Shown: positions 18,547-27,522 of the stretch, piece by piece
How positions within the stretch are numbered: position 1 is the stretch's first letter
How the letters are laid out: each line of letters opens with the position of its first letter
Source: Lachnospiraceae bacterium
GTDB taxonomy: Bacteria > Bacillota > Clostridia > Lachnospirales > Lachnospiraceae
Assembly (NCBI GenBank): GCA_030531245.1
Contig: JAUNOA010000002.1
Coordinates: 29,731-93,730 of the forward strand
Length of the DNA stretch: 64,000 bases
Reading direction: 5' to 3'
Program-made: the position numbers and the translations under genes
The notes under the pieces: model-generated
Told to the model about the DNA's origin: nothing
Seen by the model: the letters and a program-made list of their open reading frames with translations, nothing else
Database searches by the model: none

Positions 18547-19355
18547 TGACTATCAAGGAATATGCAATGAACGGTCAGATCAAACCGGGACTTAGAATCA
18601 TCGACTCACACGCACACCTCGGTGACGGTGAACAGGGAGCTTTATATATCAAGACTTTACCGGCAGCAGAAAGTGTGAGACTGTCAAAGAGAATAGGTAT
18701 CAATGCCATGGTGGCAAGTTCTCTTAAGGCTTTGTACGGAGGTGCTCCTGCAGGGAACGAACGTATGATGGAAATGACAAGACTCTTTCCCGGATATGTC
18801 TATGCATCGATTTTTTATGATCCGCATTATCACGATGAGTGTATATCACAGATAGAGAAGTATAAGGAAGATCCGGGCTTCGTGGGAGTCAAGATTCATC
18901 CGAGAGAGACGCATACCTGCATCGCTACAGCAGATTACGACAGACTGTATAAATACTGTATAGATAATGATATTCTGGTTGCCTGTCATACCTGGGAGAC
19001 AGAACCGGCAAATAATCCGGCGGATTACTTTCCGGTCATGGATAGATTCCCGCAGCTGAAGCTTCAGCTTTGTCATATGGGCGGAACATACAGGGGATGT
19101 ATAGATTCCATCAATCTCGCGAATAAATATAAAAATGTTTATCTGGATTTCAACGGATCATTGTATTCGCAGATCTGGATTGAGGAACTCATAAAGGAAG
19201 CTCCTATAGAGAAATTTGTATTCGGATCGGATCAGACCTTCAACGATCCGAGAATCATGGTTGGACGCGTGCTGATGGCGGATTTTGATGATGAGATCAA
19301 ACAGAAACTGCTTGCAGAAAATTTTGAAAAAATCATTGGCAGAAAACTTGTATAA
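18543..19355 (+). CDS. Amidohydrolase family metalloenzyme (active partner)
   Basis: 270 residues of the amidohydrolase_2 type (ACMSD/TIM-barrel hydrolases and decarboxylases). Metal-site residues are visible: His23 and His25 in IDSHAHLG, a GVKIHPRETHT strand, CHTWE, LCHMGGTYRG and the final FGSDQTFND aspartate. The start ATG at 18543 overlaps the preceding stop (ATGA), which implies translational coupling and equal amounts of the two proteins. Likely reactions are hydrolysis of a cyclic amide or lactone, or a non-oxidative decarboxylation; the sequence does not choose between them. Confidence 0.8.
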   Translation: MMTIKEYAMNGQIKPGLRIIDSHAHLGDGEQGALYIKTLPAAESVRLSKRIGINAMVASSLKALYGGAPAGNERMMEMTRLFPGYVYASIFYDPHYHDECISQIEKYKEDPGFVGVKIHPRETHTCIATADYDRLYKYCIDNDILVACHTWETEPANNPADYFPVMDRFPQLKLQLCHMGGTYRGCIDSINLANKYKNVYLDFNGSLYSQIWIEELIKEAPIEKFVFGSDQTFNDPRIMVGRVLMADFDDEIKQKLLAENFEKIIGRKLV

Positions 19356-19369
19356 AGAGACTTGAGAAA

Positions 19370-20653
19370 ATGGATGCTGATACAGAATTAAAACAACATA
19401 AGATACATCACGCATGGCTTGTTATGATCGCATGCTGTGCCTTATATGCAACAGTCGGACTGTTAAACAATACGCAGGGGTTATACTACCCTGCGATTTG
19501 TGCTGATTTGGGATGCAAAACTTCACAGTTTACGATCACTACCGTGTTCAACGGACTGGCCGCAATGGTGACTCTTGGTATAGTAGATAAGGTGTATAAG
19601 AGATTCCCGACAAGGATAGTTTTGTTCTTAATGGTAACTCTGTTCTCATTATCATTTGTCCTCAGATCTTTTGCGAGAAGCTTCGTGCAGTTCTGCGTAG
19701 TATATATCATAATGGGTATCGCGAGTGCATTTATTATTTATGTTCCTATACCTATGCTGATCAACAAGTGGTTCGTAAGGCGCAGAGGGCTGGCACTGGG
19801 TGTGTCGCTTCTGATGTCAGGTGTTGCTGCATCTGTCAGCAGTCCGATCATCAACCATTTCATTGATACTATCGGATGGCAGAAGACAGGAGTAATCAAT
19901 GCAGTAGCGGCATTTCTTATTTCGGGTCCGGTGATATTGCTCTTTGTCCGTACAAGCCCTGAAGATGTGGGACTTTTACCTTATGGTATGAAAGAGCGTG
20001 ACGTAAGGGTTTGGAGAAACGAAAATCAGAATGATCCGGAAACACCGGAAAAGATTCGTGAAAAGAATAAAGCAAAGACAGAACGCTCAAAGGAAGAGAC
20101 AATAAAATTTGTGATATGTTTTGTAATGGCGGTTGCCCTGATGCTTATCGCAGGAATATATCATCAGTTCTCCAACTTCTCGGTAAGCATAGGAGTCGGA
20201 ACTGCCGTAGGTGCTACCTTGCTGTCGCTGAATATGATAGGGAATATGGTAAGCAAGGCCGTCATCGGACCGTGTGTAGACAGGTTCGGTGGAAAAAAGA
20301 CAATGCTTTGTGCATTTCTTCTTGTCATACTCTCATTTATTATGATGACTTTATACATTGTTCCCGGATTTTTATATATCGGTGCATTTCTTACAGGAAT
20401 CGCTGCCGCTACAAACGGTATCGCGCTGCCGATAATGATAGGTTCTTTTGCAGAAGGTGATGACTATGTCTACTACACCTCCAAAGTAGCAATGGGGACA
20501 ATGCTGTCAACGGCCTTCATCACTTATATCGGAAGCGCAATATATGATCTCTGCGGAACTTATGCAGTTGAGTTTATCATTTATGCAGTGATGCAGTTCA
20601 TATGCATCATACTCATGTTTATATTACTAAAAGACAAAGAAGAAAAGAAATGA
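19370..20653 (+). CDS. MFS transporter, first of a tandem pair
   Basis: 427 residues with 12 predicted hydrophobic helices in two bundles, joined by a charged loop near residues 205-245 rich in Lys/Glu. The N-terminal HHAWLVMIACCALYATVGLLN and the helix 4-5 region RRRGLALGVSLLMSGVAASV place it with the oxalate/formate antiporter-like or monocarboxylate-type branch of the major facilitator superfamily. Substrate is probably a small organic anion made or used by the cluster. The next gene overlaps by four bases and encodes a paralogue. Confidence 0.87.
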   Translation: MDADTELKQHKIHHAWLVMIACCALYATVGLLNNTQGLYYPAICADLGCKTSQFTITTVFNGLAAMVTLGIVDKVYKRFPTRIVLFLMVTLFSLSFVLRSFARSFVQFCVVYIIMGIASAFIIYVPIPMLINKWFVRRRGLALGVSLLMSGVAASVSSPIINHFIDTIGWQKTGVINAVAAFLISGPVILLFVRTSPEDVGLLPYGMKERDVRVWRNENQNDPETPEKIREKNKAKTERSKEETIKFVICFVMAVALMLIAGIYHQFSNFSVSIGVGTAVGATLLSLNMIGNMVSKAVIGPCVDRFGGKKTMLCAFLLVILSFIMMTLYIVPGFLYIGAFLTGIAAATNGIALPIMIGSFAEGDDYVYYTSKVAMGTMLSTAFITYIGSAIYDLCGTYAVEFIIYAVMQFICIILMFILLKDKEEKK

Positions 20654-21951
20654 CGGAAAATAAGACCAGGAACAATAAGATACATTATGCGTGGTACATA
20701 CTTATACTTGTGTGTGTACTTAATGCGACTACGATGGGATTTCTTGTAAACTGCAATGGCGTATATTACCAGCCGATAATCAAAGAGATGGGATGGGAAC
20801 TGTCGCAGTATACATTTATGATGATTTTCATCGGTCTCGCCGCATTTTTCACATTACCGTTTGTGGATAAGATATTTGCCAGGTATCCGATCAAATTAGT
20901 GCTGACAGTCACTCTGATCGGATATGCGGTTTGTTTTGCACTTAAAGGAGCTATGTACTCTCTGTTGGGATTCGGTATCCTTTTTGTTTTCACCGGTATT
21001 TTTTCTGCATTTTTACTCTACGTTCCCGGACCGATGCTTATAAATGCCTGGTTTGCAAAAAAAAGAGGCATGGCACTGGGAATAGCCATGATGTCGATGG
21101 GAATCGGAGGAGCAGTGATGAATCCCATACTCGGGGCTGTAATTGAAAGTGCCGGGTGGAGAACAGCGACTTATATTCAGGGAGGTCTGTCGATACTGAT
21201 AGCGGTTCCGTGCATACTTCTGATTGCCAGAAAGACGCCGGAAGAAATTGGTCTGAAACCATACGGAGCCGAAGAACTGGAGGCGGAAAGAAGAAAAGCC
21301 ATAGAAGATGCCATGGCAGGAAAAGTTCCGGCAAATGATGCCGGTTCACAGGTGTTTGACCGACATAAAATCTCAAAAAAGGAAAAATCAATCAGATTTA
21401 CTATGTGCTTTGTACTGGCAATCCTTGCAAATCTCATGTCGGCTATACCGCAGCAGCTTCCGAGCTATGCCACGACATGCGGATTTGCATCAATGATAGG
21501 TGCAACACTGGTTTCGGTAAATATGATAGGAAATACCACTGTCAAGGCTATAATGGGAGTCTGTGTAGATAAGTTCGGTGAGAGAAAGGTATACACAGTC
21601 ACGATGCTTCTGATCCTTGCCGGCCTGGTATTTGCAATAATAGGAGGTCAGAATATAATCTTCCTGTATATTGCGGCAGCGATACTGGGACTTACGGCAG
21701 CAGATAATGTCATGCTTCCGCCCATGTCAGTCAGGACATTTGCAGACGGAACGGAATATGCACATTATATGTCCAGAGTCTCGATGGGAACGATGTTTGC
21801 TACAGCTATCGGTACATTTCTGATCAGCTGGCTGTATGATGTTTCCGGAAGTTATATAAATGTTTTTCTGATTTACGGAGTAATACAGATTGCCGCACTG
21901 ATACTGATGTTGTTTATATTCAGTAAACGAATAGATAATGAGAGGAAGTAA
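20650..21951 (+). CDS. MFS transporter, second of a tandem pair
   Basis: 433 residues, paralogous to the preceding carrier throughout: HYAWYILILVCVLNATTMGF at the start, KKRGMALGIAMMSMGIGGAV at helices 4-5, and a charged central loop. The start is the ATG at 20650, which overlaps the upstream TGA; an earlier in-frame ATG at 20602 lies inside the first carrier and would add an unmatched basic tail. Duplication and coupling suggest the two have split roles, such as import and export, or form a pair. No individual substrate can be named. Confidence 0.87.
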   Translation: MTENKTRNNKIHYAWYILILVCVLNATTMGFLVNCNGVYYQPIIKEMGWELSQYTFMMIFIGLAAFFTLPFVDKIFARYPIKLVLTVTLIGYAVCFALKGAMYSLLGFGILFVFTGIFSAFLLYVPGPMLINAWFAKKRGMALGIAMMSMGIGGAVMNPILGAVIESAGWRTATYIQGGLSILIAVPCILLIARKTPEEIGLKPYGAEELEAERRKAIEDAMAGKVPANDAGSQVFDRHKISKKEKSIRFTMCFVLAILANLMSAIPQQLPSYATTCGFASMIGATLVSVNMIGNTTVKAIMGVCVDKFGERKVYTVTMLLILAGLVFAIIGGQNIIFLYIAAAILGLTAADNVMLPPMSVRTFADGTEYAHYMSRVSMGTMFATAIGTFLISWLYDVSGSYINVFLIYGVIQIAALILMLFIFSKRIDNERK

Positions 21952-21955
21952 AGTA

Positions 21956-22705
21956 ATGGCTGTTTCAAAACTTTTTAATGGAAATGAACCGAGCATAGGA
22001 ATGATCACAGACTGGACAGAGATCCCGATGCTTGAGATGGCTGCAATGGCAGGAGTGCATTATATTGTGCTTGATAATGAACACAGAGCAGCTTCACCGG
22101 AAGGAATGGAGAGAGTGCTGGCAACCGCCCAGGGATGTGATGTTCCGACACTTATCCGTGTACCGGAATTTGAGATCAATTCCATCGGTCGCGTGCTTGA
22201 TCAGGGATTTGACGGAATCATCATCCCGCATATTGAGCAGGCGGCAGATCTTGATGAGGTCATGAAGTATGTATATTTCCCTCCTCGCGGTGAAAGAGGG
22301 ATAGGACAGGCAAGAGGAAACAACTATGTCATCCCTATGACAACGGCTGAGTACGTTGATTACGTAAATATGGAAGACTTTATAGTTGCTCAGATTGAAA
22401 GCCCTCTCGGAGTAAAGAATGCAGAAGAGATAGCTTCGCATCCGGGAGTTGCTGCAGTTATGGTGGGACCGAGAGATCTGTCTACAGAACTCGGAAAACC
22501 CGGTGACTTCTTTGATGACGAAGTTCAGGGAATGATCTCCGAAGTAAACGAGGCATGCAGGAAGTACGGAAAGAAACTGATAATGCCTTGCGGAACGGCA
22601 GCATTTGAAAGATATCAGAATAAGGGTATCAATAACTTCCTGGTATCGGCCGGTCCTGCATTTTTCGGAGCGATCAGGAATGCAGTGAAGCTGGCAACGG
22701 AATAA
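21956..22705 (+). CDS. HpcH/HpaI-type class II aldolase (or citrate-lyase-family) protein
   Basis: 249 residues. The family makes or cleaves carbon-carbon bonds between pyruvate (or oxaloacetate) and an aldehyde, using a divalent metal. The metal ligands sit in AQIESPLGVKNAEEIA (Glu) and VMVGPRDLSTELG (Asp), the catalytic arginine in TLIRVPE, and the substrate loop in FPPRGERGIG. The start at 21956 has AGAGGAAG at a good distance; earlier in-frame codons lie in the MFS gene. The gene supplies the block's only carbon-carbon lyase, probably producing pyruvate from a 4-hydroxy-2-keto acid. Confidence 0.88.
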   Translation: MAVSKLFNGNEPSIGMITDWTEIPMLEMAAMAGVHYIVLDNEHRAASPEGMERVLATAQGCDVPTLIRVPEFEINSIGRVLDQGFDGIIIPHIEQAADLDEVMKYVYFPPRGERGIGQARGNNYVIPMTTAEYVDYVNMEDFIVAQIESPLGVKNAEEIASHPGVAAVMVGPRDLSTELGKPGDFFDDEVQGMISEVNEACRKYGKKLIMPCGTAAFERYQNKGINNFLVSAGPAFFGAIRNAVKLATE

Positions 22706-22768
22706 ATCAGGTACGTGCAGCCGGCAAGATAGATCGGCGGTTCAGGCTATTATAAAACGGCGGGAAAA

Positions 22769-24445
22769 ATGTCATATAAATTTCTTACAGCAGGCGAGTG
22801 CTGTGTGACTGTAAGCTTCGGAAACGAAGTAAGTATCGAAATGAATACAAAAGTCAGGATGCTGAAAAAAGAACTGGAAGAAAATCCGGTCAAAGGAGTG
22901 ATTGAAACAGTTCCTACTTACTGTGCTCTTTCGGTGCATTACAGACCGGATGTGATAAGGCGTACCGGGCTGGAGGATGAACTGAGAAAAAGTATCGCGC
23001 GTATGAAACCGATAGCGGAATCGACAGAAACATACAAAGAAGTGCCGGTTTATTACGGAGGCGAGACAGGACCTGATTTAGAGGACTGCGCTGAACTGGA
23101 AGGAATAAGCACAGAAGAATTTATAAAAAAGCATACGGAACATGAATATTATGTATATCAGCTGGGTTTTTCACCGGGACATCCTTATATGGCAAGAAGC
23201 GAAGAGCCGTTTTCATTTAAGAGAAGACAGACTCCGAGAGTTGAGATTCCCGCCCATTCGGTGGTTGTTCAGACAAACCTGACAAATATCACTCCGTTTT
23301 CACAGCCGAGCGGATGGAACATAATCGGTTCAACTCCTCTGAATATTACAGACTATACAAAAGATGATCCTTTTTTCTTCAAATCCGGTGATCATGTAAG
23401 ACTGATACCCGTCGATAAGAAAGAGTATGACAGAATAAAAAACGAGCAGGAAAATGCTGCCGAAATCCGACGCAGAAGTAAACCCGGAAAAACCGATGAG
23501 TCAGTCGGAGGATTCATAGTTGAAAATGGCGGACTGCTGACTACGATCCAGGATGAGGGGCGTATCGGATATCAGGCAAGCGGTGTAACTCCGGCCGGAC
23601 CGATGGATCACAGAGCTTTTCATCTGGCCAATATTCTGGTTGGAAACGAATCGGGAGCACCTGCATTGGAGGCGACGATACTGGGACCATCACTGAGGTT
23701 TCTAAAGAGTAATTTTATAGCTGTGACCGGTGCCGATCTTTCACCGGAGATAAACGGCAGACCTGTAAAAATGTACTCTACTCTAAGCGTCAGGGAAGGT
23801 GATGTGCTGAGTTTCGGAAAGAGAAAGTGCGGATGCAGAGCCTATATAGCATTTGCCGGAGGAATCAAAGAAAAGCAGGTGATGGGCAGCTGTGCTGCAG
23901 ATCTTAAAAACCGGCTCGGAGGACACGAAGGCAGGGAGCTTAAAGCAGGAGATGAGATACAGACCGGAGTAAGCATCGGACATGTCAGGATGATGACACT
24001 GCCGGTCGGGATATATGATGACAGGGATATAACAGTCAGGGCTGTGACAGGTCCGCAGGATGACAGATTCACAAAGCAAGGCATCAGAAAATTTTTTAAC
24101 TATTCTGCAACAGTAACAGACAAATGTGACAGACAGGGTATCAGACTGGACTGTGAACCGCTGGAGTTTGTCACGGATTGCAACATAATCAGTGACGGTA
24201 TTTCATTCGGCGCAATACAGGTCACGGGAGACGGAAGACCTATCATACTTCTTGCCGACAGGCAGAGTGTAGGCGGTTACACGAAAATAGCAAATGTTAT
24301 TTATACAGATCTTCCGAAACTGGCGCAGGCGATGCCCGGATGCAGAGTCAGATTTGTAGAAGTCAGTGTGGGACTGGCAGAGGAATTATATATCAGAGAG
24401 ATGGACGCATTAAAGAAAGCGGAGGAAGAATATGCACAGTATTGA
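22769..24445 (+). CDS. pxpBC: 5-oxoprolinase subunits PxpB and PxpC, natural fusion
   Basis: 558 residues. Residues 1-225 match PxpB (KipI, allophanate-hydrolase subunit 1 domain), with YQLGFSPGHPYM and RVEIPAHSVVVQ. Residues about 248-545 match PxpC (KipA, subunit 2 domain), with GLLTTIQDEGRIGYQASGV and GPMDHRAFHLANILVGN. With PxpA the enzyme opens 5-oxo-L-proline to L-glutamate using ATP. Separate pxpB and pxpC genes are more common, so the fusion fixes a 1:1 ratio. It overlaps pxpA by 14 bases. The 63 bases upstream contain no clear promoter. Older names for these domains (urea amidolyase-related) are misleading here, because no biotin or allophanate parts are nearby. Confidence 0.9.
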   Translation: MSYKFLTAGECCVTVSFGNEVSIEMNTKVRMLKKELEENPVKGVIETVPTYCALSVHYRPDVIRRTGLEDELRKSIARMKPIAESTETYKEVPVYYGGETGPDLEDCAELEGISTEEFIKKHTEHEYYVYQLGFSPGHPYMARSEEPFSFKRRQTPRVEIPAHSVVVQTNLTNITPFSQPSGWNIIGSTPLNITDYTKDDPFFFKSGDHVRLIPVDKKEYDRIKNEQENAAEIRRRSKPGKTDESVGGFIVENGGLLTTIQDEGRIGYQASGVTPAGPMDHRAFHLANILVGNESGAPALEATILGPSLRFLKSNFIAVTGADLSPEINGRPVKMYSTLSVREGDVLSFGKRKCGCRAYIAFAGGIKEKQVMGSCAADLKNRLGGHEGRELKAGDEIQTGVSIGHVRMMTLPVGIYDDRDITVRAVTGPQDDRFTKQGIRKFFNYSATVTDKCDRQGIRLDCEPLEFVTDCNIISDGISFGAIQVTGDGRPIILLADRQSVGGYTKIANVIYTDLPKLAQAMPGCRVRFVEVSVGLAEELYIREMDALKKAEEEYAQY

Positions 24446-25178
24446 TCTGAACAGTGATCTGGGCGAAAGCTTCGGAGCATATAAGCTGGGATGCGATGAA
24501 GAGATAATAAAATACGTGACTGCTGCCAATATAGCATGCGGATGGCATGCAGGAGATCCTATGGTCATGACAAAGACCGTCAGGATGGCCAAAGAACACG
24601 GAGCAGATGTCGGTGCTCATCCGGGGCTTCCGGACCTTATGGGATTCGGCAGAAGAAAAATGATGGTATCCGGGGAGGAACTAAAATCATATGTCAAGTA
24701 TCAGCTTGGCGCCATGTCGGCATTTACAAGAGCAGAGAAGATACCGCTTCATCATATGGTTCCTCACGGTGCGATCAGCCAGTTCAACGAGGAGTGGGCT
24801 CACGCAATATGCGAAGCAGTAGGCGAAGTAGATGACAATATAATCATATATGCGATCGCAGGTTCTGCGCTGGATAAAATCGCAAGAGCCGAGGGACTGA
24901 AAGTGGCTTCCGAAATATTTGCGGACAGAGCACTGATGGATGATCTTTCACTGGCCCCGCGCAGCATGCCGGGATCGATGATAACCGATGAGGATATTGC
25001 AATCGAAAGATGTATAAGGATGGTCAAGGAAGGAAGGGTGACAGGACTGTCAGGCAAGGAACTGGAGATACAGGGTGATACTTTGTGCGTACACGGTGAC
25101 GGACCCAAAGCACTCGCTTTCGTACGGAAAATAAGTGAAGCATTCAGACAGGAAGGAATACAGATACATGGAATTTAA
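24432..25178 (+). CDS. pxpA: 5-oxoprolinase subunit PxpA (LamB/YcsF family)
   Basis: 248 residues. The N-terminus IDLNSDLGESFGAYKLG followed by NIACGWHAGDPMVM and DVGAHPGLPDLMGFGRR is diagnostic for LamB/YcsF, the PxpA subunit of the prokaryotic ATP-dependent 5-oxoprolinase. Its metal or active-site residues fall in these first blocks. It starts inside the pxpBC gene (AGCGGAGGAAGA site) and ends inside the aminotransferase gene, so all three should be translated together. Product would be L-glutamate in the cytoplasm. Confidence 0.92.
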   Translation: MHSIDLNSDLGESFGAYKLGCDEEIIKYVTAANIACGWHAGDPMVMTKTVRMAKEHGADVGAHPGLPDLMGFGRRKMMVSGEELKSYVKYQLGAMSAFTRAEKIPLHHMVPHGAISQFNEEWAHAICEAVGEVDDNIIIYAIAGSALDKIARAEGLKVASEIFADRALMDDLSLAPRSMPGSMITDEDIAIERCIRMVKEGRVTGLSGKELEIQGDTLCVHGDGPKALAFVRKISEAFRQEGIQIHGI

Positions 25179-26346
25179 TCCGGCAAAAAGAATGGAAGCT
25201 CTTCCGTTTTCGGGGATAAGAGCGATACTTGAAAAAGCAAATAAGATGCAGGCGGCGGGAGATAATATAATACATCTTGAGATCGGACGCCCGGATTTTG
25301 ATTCGCCGCGGAAGGTCAAAGAGACAGCGTATGAAGAGATAGAAAAAGGAAATGTATTCTATACATCGAATTACGGAACTCCGGAGCTGCGCTCGGCTAT
25401 CGCAGAATTTGAAAAGAAAAAGAATGGTGTGCAGTACGATCCGTCAGAGGTACTGGTGACGGTGGGAGTATGTGAGGCGACATGGAACTGTATGTTTGCC
25501 TGTCTTGACCCGGAGGATGAGGTTCTGGTTCCGAATCCGGTGTGGCTAAACTATATACATGTACCTACAGCTTTCGGAGCAAAGCCGGTATCATACAGCC
25601 TTAAAGAGGAAAACGATTTTCAGATAGATGTCGACGAACTTGAAAGACTGGTGACAGAAAAAACCAAAATGCTTGTCATAGTCGATCCGAGTAATCCGAT
25701 AGGCGGAGTGTTCTCAGGAGAGACACTTGAGAAGGTGGCAGCATTTGCCATTAAGCATGATCTGATCGTGCTGTCAGATGAGATATATGAACATCTGGTT
25801 TATGACGGAGCAAAGCATACAAGTATCGGTTCACTTCCGGGTATGAAGGAAAGGACGATGAAGCTCGGAGGATTTTCCAAAGCATATTCCATGACGGGCT
25901 GGAGACTCGGCTATATGTGTGCTCCTAAGGAGTTTATCGCTGCTGTGGTCAGAGTACACCAGTACAATACGGTATGCGCTTCTTCTTTCGTTCAGAAGGC
26001 AGCAGTCACCGCTCTTAAGGAGTGTGACGATGATGTTGAGAATATGCGCCGAGAATATGAGCGCAGAAAGAATTATCTGGTCAGGACGCTGAATGAAATC
26101 GACGGTATCAGCTGCAATGATCCAAAGGGTGCATTTTACATTCTGGTAAATATCAAGGCACTCGGTATGAGTTCTATGGATGTATCGGATTATCTGCTTG
26201 AAAAAGCAAAAATCGCAACAGTACCGGGATCGGCTTTCGGAAGTGAGGGAGAGGGATATATCAGAATATCATATGCAACGGCATATGAGCAGCTGGTGGA
26301 AGCATGTGAGAGGATCCGGAAAGCGGTGGTTGAACTGAATAAGTAA
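25168..26346 (+). CDS. PLP-dependent class I/II aminotransferase
   Basis: 392 residues of the fold-type I aspartate-aminotransferase-like family. The PLP lysine lies in GGFSKAYSMTGWRLGY; the cofactor-phosphate and substrate carboxylate contacts are in DPSNPIGG and the C-terminal YIRISYA. The start at 25168 follows AGGAAGGAATACAG; the earlier in-frame ATG at 25135 would sit in pxpA without a ribosome site. It directly follows the 5-oxoprolinase, so glutamate is a plausible amino donor or product. The specific keto acid is not evident. Confidence 0.9.
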   Translation: MEFNPAKRMEALPFSGIRAILEKANKMQAAGDNIIHLEIGRPDFDSPRKVKETAYEEIEKGNVFYTSNYGTPELRSAIAEFEKKKNGVQYDPSEVLVTVGVCEATWNCMFACLDPEDEVLVPNPVWLNYIHVPTAFGAKPVSYSLKEENDFQIDVDELERLVTEKTKMLVIVDPSNPIGGVFSGETLEKVAAFAIKHDLIVLSDEIYEHLVYDGAKHTSIGSLPGMKERTMKLGGFSKAYSMTGWRLGYMCAPKEFIAAVVRVHQYNTVCASSFVQKAAVTALKECDDDVENMRREYERRKNYLVRTLNEIDGISCNDPKGAFYILVNIKALGMSSMDVSDYLLEKAKIATVPGSAFGSEGEGYIRISYATAYEQLVEACERIRKAVVELNK

Positions 26347-26417
26347 TTATGCAGGAAAATGTGATCATTCATCCGGGCATTGCTCCGGGAAAATGTGATA
26401 CATACCGGTATATAGAT

Positions 26418-26466
26418 GGCCTTATGACAGAAGCTGTTGTCATAAGGCCGTTTCTTCTTTTTTATT
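26418..26466 (+). terminator. Strong terminator ending the first half of the cluster
   Basis: GGCCTTATGACA at 26418-26429 and TGTCATAAGGCC at 26438-26449 are a perfect 12-pair stem with an eight-base loop, followed by GTTTCTTCTTTTTTATTTT. It lies between convergent aminotransferase and LysR genes. The T-tract is on the + strand side. Confidence 0.9.
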
Positions 26467-27346
26467 TTAATTCGGTTTTACAAAACTCAAGAAGTTTTTC
26501 GAATAATAAGTTCCATTCAGAGGGAACCGCCTTTTTCCCCGACCAGTATGCATATATAGTCTGGGTTATTTCAGCATCCATTTTTATGAAGCTTAAATTC
26601 CTGTCGGCCATATCCATCCAGGAATACGAAGTAGTAACCGTTACACCGGCTCCGGATAAGATGTATCGCTGAAGTCCCTGAAAATCATCACAGGTGATAA
26701 CGATATTGGGATCAAAACCGTTTTTTTTGCAAAGCGACTCAAATGCATCCAGAATCGAACTCGGTACAAGAGCGACAAAAGGAAGTCCCTTAACGTCCTT
26801 GATCCTTATCTGTGACAGTGCGGAAAAAGGATTATTATTCGGTACGGCGAGATACAGGCTTTCGTTTCTTGTTATTATCGGAATGGACATATCATATTCC
26901 GGTGAAGGTCTGTCCACACATATACACAGGTCATAATATGCTTCTGTGTCCGTATGCAGCGGGTATTTGGATGTTTCAAATGATATATCCGGATGATTAT
27001 TATGGAAGCTTGCCAGAAAATCAGACATGGGAGCCTGCAATGCCGAAATCATAAGATTAAATCTGATATTATTATCTTTATTGCAGGCTGCATCCGAACG
27101 TATGCCGGATGAGGCTTCATCTATAAGGGATAAGGCTTTGACCACATTTTTATAGAATGCTTTTCCTTCAGATGTCAGGTAGATGTGATTTTTCTGGCGT
27201 GTGAAAAGCTTAACGCCCAGCTCATCTTCCAGCTTTGATATGGTTTTGCTCATAGCAGGCTGCGGAATGGAATGAAATATCGCCGCATGGGAAATATTAA
27301 GCATACGGGCCGCAGTGCAGAAATATCTTAATTGAAGCAGTTCCAT
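26462..27346 (-). CDS. LysR family transcriptional regulator
   Basis: 294 residues. The N-terminal winged helix MELLQLRYFCTAARMLNISHAA ... QPAMSKTISKLEDELGVKLF is typical LysR; the rest is a type 2 periplasmic-binding-like effector domain. The start at 27346 (complement) has GGAGG six bases upstream; an earlier in-frame ATG at 27361 precedes that site. It is the only - strand gene in the cluster and divides two gene sets. It is divergent from the flavoenzyme operon, with a perfect palindrome between them, so it probably controls that operon and itself in response to a pathway intermediate. Confidence 0.92.
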   Translation of the reverse strand: MELLQLRYFCTAARMLNISHAAIFHSIPQPAMSKTISKLEDELGVKLFTRQKNHIYLTSEGKAFYKNVVKALSLIDEASSGIRSDAACNKDNNIRFNLMISALQAPMSDFLASFHNNHPDISFETSKYPLHTDTEAYYDLCICVDRPSPEYDMSIPIITRNESLYLAVPNNNPFSALSQIRIKDVKGLPFVALVPSSILDAFESLCKKNGFDPNIVITCDDFQGLQRYILSGAGVTVTTSYSWMDMADRNLSFIKMDAEITQTIYAYWSGKKAVPSEWNLLFEKLLEFCKTELK

Positions 27347-27376
27347 GATATACCTCCGCATAAAAGTTTTGATATC

Positions 27377-27400
27377 AGGTATATATTACAATATATACCT
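27377..27400. promoter_or_regulatory. 24-bp perfect palindrome, probable LysR operator
   Basis: Arm AGGTATATATT at 27377-27387, centre AC, arm AATATATACCT at 27390-27400. It lies 31 bases upstream of the LysR start and about 120 bases upstream of the divergent operon. LysR proteins bind interrupted dyads in exactly this position. A second small dyad, TCCTGCAGGA at 27451-27460, and a TATAAT at 27477-27482 lie between it and the 27523 gene; no good -35 precedes that -10, which fits an activator-dependent promoter. Confidence 0.65.
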
Positions 27401-27522
27401 ATAATATACTATTTTGAAGTGTTATCTGCAAGAGACGGGTGGTATTATTATCCTGCAGGAGACCGTCGTATTGCGGTATAATAACAAAAGAGTAAGTAAG
27501 AGCTTATACAGAGGTGACGACT

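Noticed and set aside
26349..26672. 107-codon + strand frame over the LysR 3' end
   Set aside because: Crosses a strong terminator and is antisense to a clearly coding LysR gene.
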